Source of the DNA: Ctenosaura bakeri | Lineage: Eukaryota > Chordata > Lepidosauria > Squamata > Iguanidae | DNA: 64,000 nucleotides | Direction of reading: 5' to 3' | Assembly: GCA_948474755.1 (NCBI GenBank) | Contig: CAOLHI010001804.1 | Span: 310,001 to 374,000 of the forward strand | In this document: positions 48,150 to 63,714 of the stretch, piece by piece | Layout: every line of letters begins with the position of its first letter | Position numbering within the stretch: position 1 is the stretch's first letter | Notes under the pieces: generated by a model | Told to the model about the DNA's origin: nothing | The model's input: only the letters and a program-made list of their open reading frames with translations | Databases searched by the model: none | Made by a program: the position numbers and the translations under genes

Positions 48150-49881
48150 GATTGTGGCAGACTTGAACAGCTTGGAGGAAGAGGTGGTTGCGGACTCCCT
48201 CAGCTAAAATTTTAATTATTATGCAAATAGATTGACATGGGTTATAGATCGGATTATACTACAAAATGAAAGAATACTAGAGCTAGAAGGTCCAGATTTA
48301 TGTTTTGGCTGGCATGCGTACCTTTGATACGATAAAGCAAAGATTGACAAAGATTTCACACATCATTTTATAAGACGTCCATTACTGGCAGTCTGGTTGA
48401 AATCTAGATGTAAAATTTATAGAAGAATGCCACAATGGTTATTGCCGCATGAGGCCTTATTTGGAAGATGGAAGGACCCGAAAGAAAGATGGCTTAAGTA
48501 TAAAGATATTGAAATTTGAGATTAAAGATGAGGGAGGAACTAGAGGAGGATGGTGTGAACTGTCAGTGGTTTCTTTACTTACAATTAAAAGAAAGATTTA
48601 AAATGGATTTAAAGCTTGAAGGGATTGATACAAGGAAATATCTAAATTAATTTGAGAAGATCGTTTTTGAGAAACCGGATCACTCATCCTTTCCAATGTA
48701 TAAGATTCTCTTAAATCGAGAATTAGAAACAGAAGTGGTGAAATGGGCCCAAAACACTAGGCACAAAATAAGTCTAGAAAATTGAGAAGGAAGCTGGAAA
48801 AACACTCAAAAATTCACATTAGCGCAAAACTTAAAAGAAAATCACTTTAAAATGATGTCTAGGTGGCACCTAGACCTAGCCAGATTAAGCAAAATTTTTA
48901 AAACAAGGGAAAATAAATGCTGGAAGTGTGAGGAGGAAAATGGTACCTTCTACCATATGTGGTAGTGGTGCTCGATTGCAAGAAAGTATTGGAAAAATAT
49001 ATATAGAAGCATGACTGAAATCTTGCAGATAAATATTCCATTGTTCCCTGAAATTTTTCTGTTAAATATGTTACATGAATTAGACAAGATGCTAACGGTG
49101 AAGTACTGGAAGGTAATACTTTAAATGGTTACGGTGGCCAGAATTGTATATGCTAGATATTGGAAGAACAGATCTATCCCAGAAATTGAAGAATAGTTAA
49201 CCAAACTTATGGAATTTTCAGTATTAGATAACCTAACTCTAGCATTAAGAGGAAATTTACAAGGGAAAAGTGACAGAGAATGGTTTCCAGTTAAAGAATA
49301 TTTGATACAAAAACTGGGTACTGATATTTCATGATTGTTGAGATAAAAGTAAACCTGATAAAATTAAGAGACAATGTATGTAATGGAAAAGATAATGAAG
49401 AAATGATGTAAAGAAGTAAGGGAAAAGATAACCACGGGATAAGGGACAAGTTGGTAACAACAATAGCTTAAAATATTTTTTTTCTTATTTTAGATGCAGG
49501 CAAACCATCATTGTTAATTACAGAAATAGAGGAAACATTTAAGCTGTCAATTATAAACCATACAAGAGACTGTCGGAAATTGATAATGTACATTTAGAAG
49601 ATAGTTAGGGAATTGTAACAGAGGAACATTTAAAGATCTGATAAAATTACAATAATACTCAGCATAGGTAAATGAGATATAATATTAAAAGTAATTTTTT
49701 ATGTAAATTATAAATTATATGTGTTTTAAAAGAATGCTGAGTTCCCTATTTATTCTATATCACTCTGTGAAATGTTATTCTAAATTTAATGGTATTTTAT
49801 GAAATTGTGAAAGATATAATTATTACCAGTTACCTAAATACTAGTATCTGTTGTTTTTAATAAAAAATAATTTAAAAAAAA
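48150..49881 (+). mobile_element. 5'-truncated L1 insertion in sense orientation
   Basis: The + strand encodes the ORF2 C-terminal region in broken frames: GPDLCFGWHAYL (48300), RRMPQWLLPHEALFGRWKDP (48420), WLKYKDI, CWKCEEENGTFYHMW (48920). It then runs through the 3'UTR to an A-rich end at 49860-49881. After it the DIRS sequence resumes (gtccatttcaatattattgc, like 62082). It is the only L1 here in the EZH2 sense direction. Confidence 0.85.
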
Positions 49882-50790
49882 GTCCATTTCAATATTATTG
49901 CAATTGGAATTTATGATTTATGATTATGCAACAAGGAATGAAAAATCTTTGATTTGAGTGCTGATCGGCTGTCTCAGCACCTAAAGCTTAACTCAGTTTT
50001 TGTCGAGGCTTTGCAGACCAAGACAACTCAAAAGAAGGTGCCCACTTCTATTGACAAAGAGGGTCGGAAACCTTGCTAAAAAATTCTAGTCCACCACAGC
50101 ATTGCCCTTCCACATCGCTAACAATGAGATGTTTATCTTGGCATATGAACAACATCTGTGCGAGGGAATGACACCACTCCTGGCGAAACTTTTGGATGAC
50201 AACTAACTGTTGGTAGCCACTCTCAGATCTTAGGCTTAGTGTCACAGCAACTTAGAACAGCAAGGCAGCTTGCTTACTGCAGTGCAGAATTTCTTGCATT
50301 GGCCATATAGCCTTATGCTCCCATATCTGGTCATGCTCTTTGGCTTTGTTTCATCGGGTCAAGAATGCAATCTGTTTTTTTCCAGAAGGACACGGATGAC
50401 ACATTTGAACATACACAGAAAATTTGGACCACTGTGTATCTGTTCAGTTTGCCTTCTCAATCCTCCTGGTCCTCCAGGCCTAGATATTTGTTGTGGAGGC
50501 ACCCATGTAGTTCCAAACAAGCCTACAACCTAGTTGCATCAAAATGATTTTCCTCTTTTTCTGTGCTACTATTATCAAGGAAGTTCTCAGTTGCATTCTC
50601 TTACAGGTCCCATTCTTACTAAAAGAAACCACTGAAGGGCAAGCATCACCTTTGACTTCTTCTAGGGCCTCCTTTCTACTTTCCCTTTTGGCAACAGACT
50701 CCATCTTTACAGTCATGCCTGGTCTACCTCCCCCCTTTTCTTATGAATCACATACTAAATATACATTAATATATACTGTAATATGATGTT
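49882..50790 (+). pseudogene. DIRS gag fragment
   Basis: It matches the gag of the copy at 62080-63600: ttttgtcgaggctttgcaga near 50000, acaactcaaaagaaggtgcc near 50022, then QKDTDDTFEHTQKIWTTVYL and PSQSSWSSRPRYLLW near 50400. Stops and shifts are frequent. Confidence 0.7.
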
Positions 50791-50799
50791 ATTACAAGG

Positions 50800-51290
50800 A
50801 AAAAACACCACTCAGATAGCTAACAGAAGATCCAAAACCCCTTTTGTATCAATTCATGCCAGAAAGCTTTTTCAGAGATATGGGATATAATCTTAATCAA
50901 ATTAATTGCATTTTCATACCCTGAATTTTTTTTTACTTTCGCAACGATTATTTTCCAGTTATCACTCCATTATTCTTTACAACATTGTCCACTATACTTT
51001 AACCTTCTTTCCCAAAGCAAGTCTAATAATATAACTTCTTGTATATATTTTATCAAGTAAAACTCATTCCACGTTGATTTCTTTTTCCATCCTAAAGCAA
51101 TAACAGCATGAGCTGCTTTTAAAATTTGTTATGTTATTTTTATTCTTATTTACACTTATTGTCCCTAAGTTGAGGATTAAGCAATTTTCTTTACTTAATT
51201 GAACTTTTCTCCCTATTATATTTATTTGTTTCTTAATGTCTTTCCAAAACTCCTGAATAAATGGACACTCTCACTCCTGTCTGCTGAGAC
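50800..51290 (-). mobile_element. L1 ORF2 C-terminal fragment, antisense
   Basis: The minus strand near 51260-51050 reads FWKDIKKQINIIGRKVQLSK and SSSCCYCFRMEK-like text in L1 ORF2 C-terminal order. The copy is diverged. Confidence 0.5.
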
Positions 51291-51905
51291 TTCTCCTGTT
51301 CTCCAAGAGTTCTGAAAGATTATTGCATGTGGTTCAGAAATGACTTCTACCAGTTCTTTTAATATCCTTGGATGTAATTCATCTGGCCCTGGGGACTTGA
51401 ATTCATCTAGTTTAGCCAGTTATTCCTGTACTACTTCTCTACTTATTCTGTGCTGCATTTCCTTCGCTTCCTCACCTGCTCCCCACACCCCAGGTTGGGT
51501 ACTTCTATCCTTTTGGGAGAAAACTGAGACAAAGAAAGTGTTAAGTAGTTCTGCCTTCTCACCCCCCCCCCCAATTATTAATTGGTCACCTTCTCCATGT
51601 AGTTATCCTATCATTTCCTTGTTTTTCCCTTTGCTGCAGACACATCTATAAAAGCCCTTTTAATGTCTCTGGCAAGCCTGAGTTCGTTCTGCGCTTTAGC
51701 TTCTCTCACTTTCTCCCTACATCTCCTGACTATTTGATTGAATTCCCCTTTGGTGGTTTCACCATTCTTCCATTTTCTGTACATGTTTTTTTAACACTTA
51801 GCTCAACTGAGAGTTCTTCAGTCAACCATTCCAGTTTCTTTAGAGACCTGCCATTTTTCATCCTTATTGGCACAGTTTTCAATTTATTAACTTTATTTAA
51901 TTTAT
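51290..51905 (-). mobile_element. CR1 ORF2 fragment, antisense
   Basis: The minus strand near 51410-51340 reads LDEFKSPGPDELHPRILKEL, the signature at the start of the CR1 reverse transcriptase. Upstream (to 51880) is the linker after the endonuclease in broken frames. Confidence 0.8.
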
Positions 51906-51959
51906 TTAATTTACTAAGTTATTCTCAAGGACCCAGAATGTACAGGGATTGCTAGGCTA

Positions 51960-53180
51960 CATCTTCTTTATCATTGGCAAAGCATTGCCATGTATGCTGT
52001 TCTCCTGTTCTCTTTCATCACTAGAGTCCTCTCCAGGTTGCCCAGGAATACAGTGAATTGCATTCTGTTGACTCCATGAGGCAGCCATGGTTCACTCATT
52101 TTCTCCTCCTGGCTGTCAGAGTTTACCTCAGGTTTCCATTGAGGCCAGATCTCCTGACTCTTCATGATTGTTAGATTTTGACTTCCAACACAGACACCCT
52201 CAAATTGATGATCTGGATTATCTGTTCTTAGATTCTCTCTCAACACTGTGAAACCCTAGTGGTTGCTCTAAGATCCTACACCTGTAAATGGAGCAGGGTT
52301 CTTTTGTTCTTTGCTACCCTATACATACCTTCAGATGTAGCCTGGATTCTATATGTTTTGGACTTCCTGATTTCTTGTCTGAGAAGCATCTCCCAGTTTC
52401 ATCTATCATATGCTACCTGGCTGCTATATTCCATGAGTTCAGTTGATAGGCAAGCCTTCTTGCTTCCAGTGCCCTTTAGTTAAATGTTTCTTAAAGGGCT
52501 ACAAGAGCCTTCACCCTGTGGTTTGGGGTCCTACAGCCCAGCGGAGTCTGGATCTATTCCTTTCACAGCTATTCCTGAGACCATTTGAGCCGATGGTGAC
52601 TTGTCACATCTAACTCCTGACGTAGAAGACAGCCTTTCTAATTGCAGTAACATTGGTCAGGCAAGCTAGAGACCTCTGTGCTGTCTGTATTGATGCTTAT
52701 TATCTGTATTTCCATAAGGACAAAGTTGTCCTCAGACTGGACATTTCCTTTCTTTTCAAGGTGATTTTTGCTTTCATCTTAAACAAGACGTTGTACCGTT
52801 TGCATTCATTCTGAATCCATTCAGAAATTTGAATGGATGCTTACTGCCTGGATGTTAGAAGAGCTTTGGCCTTCTACATTCACAGGACAGCTGTCATCTG
52901 AGAGTCTCAAAGACCATTTATTTGTTACTCTTAAGCATAAGAAGGGAATACCAGTTTCTGCCAAGCGTCTTTCCAAATGGGTTTCGTCTACGATTCACCT
53001 TGCTTATGCACTAGCCAAAAAAGTCTCTTCTGTCACTGTGAGCAGTCATTCCACAAGAGCTGTGGCTGCCTCTTTGGTCTTTCTGGAGGGTGTTTGCTTG
53101 GAGGACATTTGCAGGGCAGCTATGTGGTCTCAGCCCTTGACCTTTATGGCACACTACAGACTGGAGGTCGAAAGCTGATG
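51960..53180 (+). pseudogene. DIRS tyrosine recombinase with preceding linker
   Basis: The linker (about 52010-52130) matches 63720-63930. The N-terminal recombinase blocks (52330-52450) are in broken frames. The C-terminal frame 52837-53178 reads KHKKGIPVSAKRLSKWVSST, then VSSHSTRAVAASLVFLEGVC (the H-S-x-R catalytic motif, His and Arg present), then LEDICRAAMWSQPLTFMAHY, ending RLEVES where the family has a Tyr-containing segment. This is the best preserved recombinase C-terminus in the window. Confidence 0.82.
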
Positions 53181-53239
53181 CTATCTTTGGGAAAGTAGTG
53201 TTGTACGCCTGTCATATGACTCACCCAGAATCTGCATTA

Positions 53240-53605
53240 ATAGCTTTCTAGTATCCCATTTGTGTGATCCACAGAGACCACACAGAAGAACAGATTGCTC
53301 ACATGTAACTGATTGCTCTTCATGTAGTCTTCTGAGAACTCACTCAATACCCATTCCTCACTCTTCACTGCTATCATGATCAACATGCTTAGCTGTTGGG
53401 CTGCTGCTTTGGTGTCTATGGAACTGAGGGTTTCAGTGAGAACATGGCTGGTCATATGTGCCAGTAGAGGAAGGTCTACTGTCAAAACGCTTGCATAACA
53501 GCTCAAGAAGTTTCCAAACAATGCACTGTGCAACCCTTTTGTGTTACTACTTTGTGTGAGTTCACAGATGACCACTCAACTACAGTTACAGGTGAGCAAT
53601 GTGTT
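53240..53605. repeat. DIRS internal complementary region and right terminal repeat
   Basis: tgtgtgatccacagagacca and gaacagattgctcacatgta (53255-53320) are outward copies of the element termini. The right repeat itself ends ttgtgtgagttcacagatga, ccactcaactacagttacag. Its inverted form matches the left repeat at 47097. Confidence 0.75.
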
Positions 53606-54049
53606 CTTTTTTCCCCTTTAAAACTTGGCATGAGGAAGAGAAATATTTAACAAGCCACCTTAGCTTACTGTCACAAGGCATTTTACAACCTTGTTTTCAT
53701 GCTATGAAGTCTGACATTTTGGAAGGTAGTTATATGAAAACTCTCAGAGAAAACAGCTCTGAATTTGTGGTAACCAAGTGATTTAGGACACCATACATTA
53801 TGTATTATGCTGTAAACTATATGAAATACCAATAAACAAATATATGTTGAGATGTTTAAAGCCTGTAGTTGACATGAAAGATCAAAACAAAATTATATAC
53901 TTGCTTTCTAGTTCAGTTAAATCAGTCCTGGTTAATGTATCTAGACTTGCACTGAAAGCAGCCCATCTCAGATTTGCTCGTGAGAGTAACTGAGGTTGTT
54001 TCTGATAAGAATGGCAGACATAGAAGATGTATTTGTAAGTTTTTTACTT
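53606..54049. other. Unassigned intronic sequence
   Basis: No element or exon was recognised. Confidence 0.4.
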
Positions 54050-55310
54050 GTTTGTTGTATACTTGATGTTTTTATCAGTGACTTAGATGAAGAGGTAGAG
54101 AGAATCCTTATCAGGTTGCAGATGGTACAATACTGGGAGGAGTGGCTAGCATAGCATAGGAACAGAATTCCAAAGAGCTGGACAAACTAGAGAATTGGGC
54201 AGGAATTAATCAAATGAAATTCAGTAGAGGTGAATGTAAAATTCTACATTTAGGCTGCAAAAACAGTTGCATGGGTATAGGATGGGGAATACATGACTCA
54301 GCAGTACTGTATTCAAAAGGTTCTGAAGGTCATTTTTTAATCACAAGTTGAATATGAGCCAGCAGTGTGATGCTGCAGCAAAAAAATTCTAATGCCATTT
54401 TACCTTGCATTAATAGGTTCCGAGTTGGGCGAAGTTAGTAGTCCCATTGCATTCTGTGCTGGTTGTTGGGAGTTAGAGTTTCCCAGGGTGTTAACCCTTT
54501 GGGGAAATTCTATAAAAGCTAAAGCTGTTAGGAATTAGCCTTCTTTTAGTAGAGTTGCAGAAAAAGCATGTCCCAATTTCTATGTGGCTTCCCTAAACTG
54601 GAAGCTGACATGAAAGCAAAATAAGGCAAGGTGCTTCAGATCCCAAAGTTAAAAGATTTACTAATAAACTTTACACTTACATATGCATTGGAGAAACTAG
54701 ATCCTAACTAACTAACAAAAGGATTAGGGAAGATAGTAGCTTCGTCCTTGACTCACCAACTTCTTGGTGAAGAGGCTAGCAAGGCAGAGAGAAAGTTGTA
54801 GAAACAAGATTGAAAAGGGAGAAGAGAGAGAGGCATGGTCTTTTCTGTAAGGCCAATAACAGACTCTGGGGTATATCCTGTGTCACATGGTCTGGATACC
54901 ATAGCCAATCATTTTAAATAACACAGAGCAACAGTTGAGTTTAGATGGGCTTTTACATGCAAAGGAAAATTAACCCTATGCTAGCTAAGCCTTATTTGTC
55001 CTAGAACAAGAGCGGTGGGGGGAGAGAATGCTAGAATTTTCCAACACTGGTTAGGCCTCACCTGGAATATTCAGTTCTGGGTGCCTCATTTTAAGCAGGC
55101 TAAAGGTAAGTTAGAGCCTTTTGAAAGAAAGGGAATGAGGATAGTAAGAGAAATGGAGACCAAAACATGAAGAAAATTTGAGGGTGCTGAGCATGTTCAC
55201 TTTGTTAAAAAGAAGACTGAGGGGGTGACATGGCTGCACTCTTTAAATACCTTAAGGGCTGTCACAGAGAGGAAGGGGCAGGTTTGTTCTCTGCTGCCCC
55301 ACAGGGTGTG
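54050..55310 (+). mobile_element. CR1 LINE fragment, interrupted by a solo LTR
   Basis: The + strand has cagtgacttagatgaagagg, ggagtggctagcatagc, gctggacaaactagagaatt, cagcagtgtgatgctgcag, ctggttaggcctcacctgga and gggctgtcacagagaggaag, the order found in the CR1 ORF2 end. The solo LTR splits it at 54463. Its right edge abuts DIRS sequence near 55310. Confidence 0.85.
54464..55046 (+). mobile_element. Solo LTR, 583 bp, with 5-bp target duplication
   Basis: It starts TGTTGGGAG and ends TTTTCCAACA, the TG...CA ends with short inverted repeats of an LTR. It is flanked by CTGGT (54459-54463 and 55047-55051). Inside are a TATA-like tctataaaagct (54507-54518) and an aataaac (54663) that could serve as poly-A signal. 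No internal region remains, so it is the product of recombination between two LTRs. Whether the parent was an endogenous retrovirus or a Gypsy element cannot be told. The + orientation follows the TATA and poly-A order. Confidence 0.75.
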
Positions 55311-56405
55311 ACTTAGTCTAATCCTTCGGTCACTACTTCTGCGACTGCCTGGAGCTTGCAGCTCGTCATTTCATAGCTCTCAAAGCAGCCGTTTGAGCCC
55401 ATGGCTGATGGTGGCATCCAGTTTCTGTCTTGAAAGACCAACTTTCTGGTAGCAGTGACCTCTGCCAGGGCACTTGGTGTACCATGTGTCTATGAGTGGA
55501 CCAACTCTTTTTCAGATTCCACAAAGAGGAAATAGTTGTTTGGCCAGATGTTTCCTTAGTTTCTTCCAAAGGTTGTCTCAATATTTCACTTAAACCAGGT
55601 CATTATACTACTGACTTCATGCAGATTTCATCCTCTGAATTGGAGTGCAACCTTCATTATCTTGAAGTTTGTTGTGCTATAATCTTCTATGTGCACTGCA
55701 CTGCTTTCTTTAGGAAGTCTTAAATACTCTTCCTTTGCTATTCATCTGACAAGTATGGCATTTCACTGTCCTCCCAGAGACTATCTAGCTTGGTGGTATC
55801 CACCGTTCGCCTTGCTTCTGAACTGGTTGTTGAGCTGCATCCTGTCTAGCAGAGAAGTCACTCCTCCAGAACTCTACTTTCATAATCTTCCTGCAAAAGG
55901 TGCCAAGAGATTTGTAGACCTGCCATTTGGTCACAACTTTCCATACTCGTTTCTCACTATGGAATGCACAATAGTTTGAGAGATGATACTGCTTTTAGGA
56001 GAATGGTGTTGTTTTCCTTGGTATCGTGACACTCCCGCCTCTTATAATCAGTAGCTTACTAGTCTCCTATTTGTGTGAATCACAGAGACCACGACGAAGA
56101 ACAGGTCGCTTACTTGTAACTGTAGTTCTTCAAGTGGTCATCTATGGACTCACACAACTGCACGGCCTCCCTTCATGTTCTGCTATGCTGTCTTGTTGCT
56201 TGGCTGCTCCCTTAGGTGCCCATGGAACTGAGGGTTTTGGTGGAAAGATGGCCCATGGGTAAAGGGATTTAGTTCCTGTCAGAGTGCATCTCATAATGCT
56301 ATAGAAGGTTCCAGACTGCACACTGCACAGGTGCAGATAACCCATTTCTGTGAGTTCACAGATGACCACTTGAAGAACCACAGTTACAGGTAAGCAATCT
56401 GTTTG
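55310..56405 (+). mobile_element. DIRS 3' part: recombinase fragment, internal complementary region, right repeat
   Basis: TNFLVAVTSARALGV-like (55440-55490) and RFHKEEIVVWPDVSLVS (55515-55560) are recombinase blocks. 56060-56160 (tgtgtgaatcacagagacca, gtcgcttacttgtaactgta, cttcaagtggtcatctatgg) is an inverted/joined copy of the element ends. 56290-56405 is the right terminal repeat (cacaggtgcagataacccat, gagttcacagatgaccactt). The left half is missing. Confidence 0.8.
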
Positions 56406-58585
<2,180 letters not shown>

Positions 58586-58759
58586 AATGTGGGTTCATAA
58601 ATGATGAGATATTTGTGGAGCTGGTCAGTGCTCTCGGGCAGTATAGTGATGATGACGATGATGAAGATGACGATGATGAAGATGATGATGATGAAGATGA
58701 TGATGACAATCTTGACAGGAGAGATGAAAAGCGGAAAAATCGGGAGACCAACCAATTAG
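58586..58759 (+). CDS. EZH2: EZH2 exon 6 with expanded acidic tract (residues 162-219)
   Basis: These 174 bases complete the split Glu codon and encode [20 protein letters not shown], then 20 uninterrupted Asp/Glu codons (58648-58707, pattern D5-E-D4-E-D4-E-D4), then a diverged linker [17 protein letters not shown]. The acceptor is taatttcag and the donor TTAG|gtatgt, phase 1. The flanks belong to the SANT1-like part of EZH2. The acidic tract sits in the loop that is disordered in PRC2 structures. From memory the human exon is 141 bases with a shorter D-run broken by Gly and Pro, so this one is about 11 codons longer. The DNA is an imperfect GAY/GAA triplet array, consistent with slippage expansion kept in frame. 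Splice sites and frame are intact, so it reads as a real exon and not a retrocopy. Confidence 0.93.
58648..58707 (+). repeat. EZH2: GAY/GAA trinucleotide array coding Asp/Glu, in EZH2 exon 6
   Basis: Twenty codons, all GAT, GAC or GAA, with no interruption. It is the DNA basis of the expanded acidic tract. Confidence 0.98.
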
Positions 58760-60833
<2,074 letters not shown>

Positions 60834-61449
60834 ATCTGTGAGTTGCATAAATACATTTACTGCACCTGCGCAGTCTATCATTCAGAACCTTTTAGAGCTG
60901 TTATGCAGTAGCCCCACCTCCACTGGTAAATATGACCAGTTATGTTCCTGCTGAAACCCTCACATCTTTTTCATCTGCTTCAGCAGCAGCAGCATCAAAA
61001 GGGATGTTTAGCTGTGCATTTTGGCTTTTTGATCATTAGGCTTTGACTCAGTTTGCATACTCTTCTTGGCTCTCTTCTGTGATTTGGGTCGGTAACTTTG
61101 AGCACTCAGTTTGACTCGGGCTGTTTCTCAATTTGTCTCTCTGTTTCTCCTCTGACTACCTCTGTTTCTCTGGTAGCCATCCCATCTGGATCATTCAAAA
61201 AGTGTCTGCTTGTGGGGCAAAGATCCCAAATACTGATGGCCATTCCTGTTGCCTTTTATGACTTGGCTAAAATCACACTATCGGGCCCTGTTCACACTGT
61301 AAAGTGATGACTTCACAGAACTGCAAACAGTGCTCTTCGTACATAAAGGTTCTCTTGTTTTGGCAGTCCATAACTTCTCTGGTCCAGTAGATCTTCAGTT
61401 CAATGTGCTTATTTGGTATTGACTTTTCCTTCTTTCACCTCATGAATTG

Positions 61450-63610
61450 CATCCAAGTGGCCTTCTCTAGCAGCCAAACATGCCAAGTGTCACATGTCCC
61501 ACTGCTGGTACTAGGGAGTCAAGAAGTGATGCCAGGGTTCCTTTGACACTGGGACACTTTCTCAGTCTCGAGTCTGCTTCGCAGCATGCCAAACACAGGC
61601 ATGATAAGAAGAAAACATGCCCAAAGATCTTTCCCAGCCTCAGCTGCTGTCCCTGGTGGTCTCTGTGGTCGCTTCTGGACCAGTATTGCTAGACCACTTG
61701 CCTCCTCATTCTTCTCCAGGTCAGACTCTTCACCTTTTAACTCCACACCACTGTTTCAAGGTCATTCTTGCGTCAGCCATGTCAGATGTTGAGGTACTTG
61801 ATTTCTCTCTTGTAGTCATCAGCGTTCTCTGCGTTTTTCCTGCTCAGTTGGAGCTGCAGCTGGTTCCTGGAATTCATGCTGCCAGGAATGCCTCACTCCC
61901 CTGTTCACCTCCTTTAGCTGTAGGCACTTTGCTCCATCCCAGCAATGCTGTTAGTATTCTTCTCCCTCTGAAGGAGATTCACTCTCTGAAGAGACTGTGG
62001 AATACTATGATTCTGATTACTGTTACTCCAGGCACTGTAGTCTGGTTGATCACTGGTACTCTTATGTTTATCAAGATTGAAGTCCATGTCAATATTATTC
62101 TGGTTGGAATTTCTCCCTTTACCACTACACAATGAGGCATCGAGAATTTCCAGATTGCAACAGGCCGCCTCTTCTAGGGACTGTCTATAGTCCTTATCTC
62201 CTACACATACCCATCCCGCTCACAAGATGATGTAGTCTCCATTCCCTACGAAATGGAGATGCGTCCTGCAACCTTTTCTTCACCAATGTCCCATGCATCC
62301 ACTTCAGCCTCTTCTCTGTACTGCTTAGACCAGTGCTCCTCGAATGTCTGTTGCCACCAGTGCTCCTACGGTTACTTCGATTGTGGCATCTTCTCCACGC
62401 CATCAGTTTTCTGCATCTACTGCTCCTTCTGTTGTGATTTAGTCACCATTTCCAAACACTGCCACTGTTTCAGGTCCATTGTATCATGTGATATGGACTC
62501 TGGTTCAACTTCATCCATTTCAAATTCAGTAATGCTCCCCTCCTAACATTCTTGGTGAGCACTAATCTGTTTTGCCCACAGATGACATCCGCACCTTTGC
62601 AGAGTTGATGATCTGTATGGCCAAGTCTCTTCAGCTTAACATGAACCTGAAGACCCAGTCTTCAGAGAACTTCAAGCAAAAGTCACTACACCTTCATATA
62701 TACCTTTTCTTCCAGCTCTCCTTAAGATTGTGAGAAGGTCTTGGAGCAACCTATCATCTGTAATACCTGGTTTTAAGAAGGTGGGCACTGTAGAGGATCT
62801 TTGATTTTAGTGCTGGTTGGCTCTCTTAATATCTGAAACCCAACTCTACTTTTATCAGGGCTTCACAGACAAAGGCAACTCAAAAGAAGGTGACCACTTC
62901 AAGTGACAAAAAGGGTTGGAAACTTGATACCTTTGCTTAAAAGTTCTACTTGACTTCCATGTTGTCCTACTACATTTTTAACTACGAAGTATGTGTGTTG
63001 GCATACCAGCAGTGCCTGCAGCGCCTTATGACACCTATTGGCAAAACTTTCAGATGATGACCAACTTTGAGTGGCAGCTCTCCCATCCAAAGCTCTTATA
63101 GCTTAACATTGCAGCAACTGATGATAATGAGGCATGTTGCTAACTGCAGTGCAGAATCTCTTATGTCAGCCATAGCCTTACACTGCCATTCCTGGTTGTA
63201 CTCCTTGAGTTTGTCTCACCAGGCCAGAAATATGGTTGAAGACTTGCCATTTGATGAGTCTGGGTTGATTCACAAAGACACTGATGACATCTTGGAACAT
63301 CCTCAGAAGATGCAGACTACTGTACATAAATTTGGCCTGCCTTCTCAATTCAGCTGGTACTCCAGACCTAGATACTCTTGGATGAGATACCCTTCCGGCT
63401 CAAAACAAGCATACAGTCAGGTTTCATTGAAGCACTTCAGGGCTTCCTTTCATGCACTACCATCATTGACGATCTTCTTTATTCCATTCTGTTACAGGTC
63501 CTAGTTTTACAAAAAGAAACCATCAGAGAGCTAATGTCACCTTTGATTTCCTCTAGGGTCTTTTTCTTTCCAGTCTTCCTTTCTGACAGATTCCATCCTT
63601 ACTGACCTGC
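61450..63610 (+). pseudogene. DIRS gag, degenerate
   Basis: Fragments in several frames include TQKKVTTSSDKKGWKLDTFA (62880-62930), ALHCHSWLYSLSLSHQARNM followed by VEDLPFDESGLIHKDTDDIL (63180-63300), and QFSWYSRPRYSW (63340). The VEDLPFD block is shared with the inner DIRS at 22770 and is a gag hallmark of this group. There are multiple stops. Confidence 0.72.
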
Positions 63611-63714
63611 CTGGTCTACCATCAACAGTGATTCTTGGGTCTTCAACATCATAGATACAGGCTTCACAATTGAATTTGCCTAATATCCTTCCATTATTCT
63701 GCTGGAGGAGATAG

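Larger units (their letters stand above)
47097..53605 (+). mobile_element. DIRS element with both terminal repeats, interrupted by L1 and CR1 pieces
   Basis: The left terminal repeat (47097-47260: tctctgtaactcacataaat, atatgcagtgcattattc) pairs in inverted orientation with the right one (53425-53605). Between them are gag pieces (49882-50790), the pre-recombinase linker (51960-52100) and the tyrosine recombinase (52250-53180). RT and RNase H are absent. L1 (48150-49881) and an L1/CR1 patchwork (50800-51950) interrupt it. Just before the right repeat, 53240-53335 carries outward copies of the element ends, the internal complementary region typical of DIRS. Confidence 0.8.
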
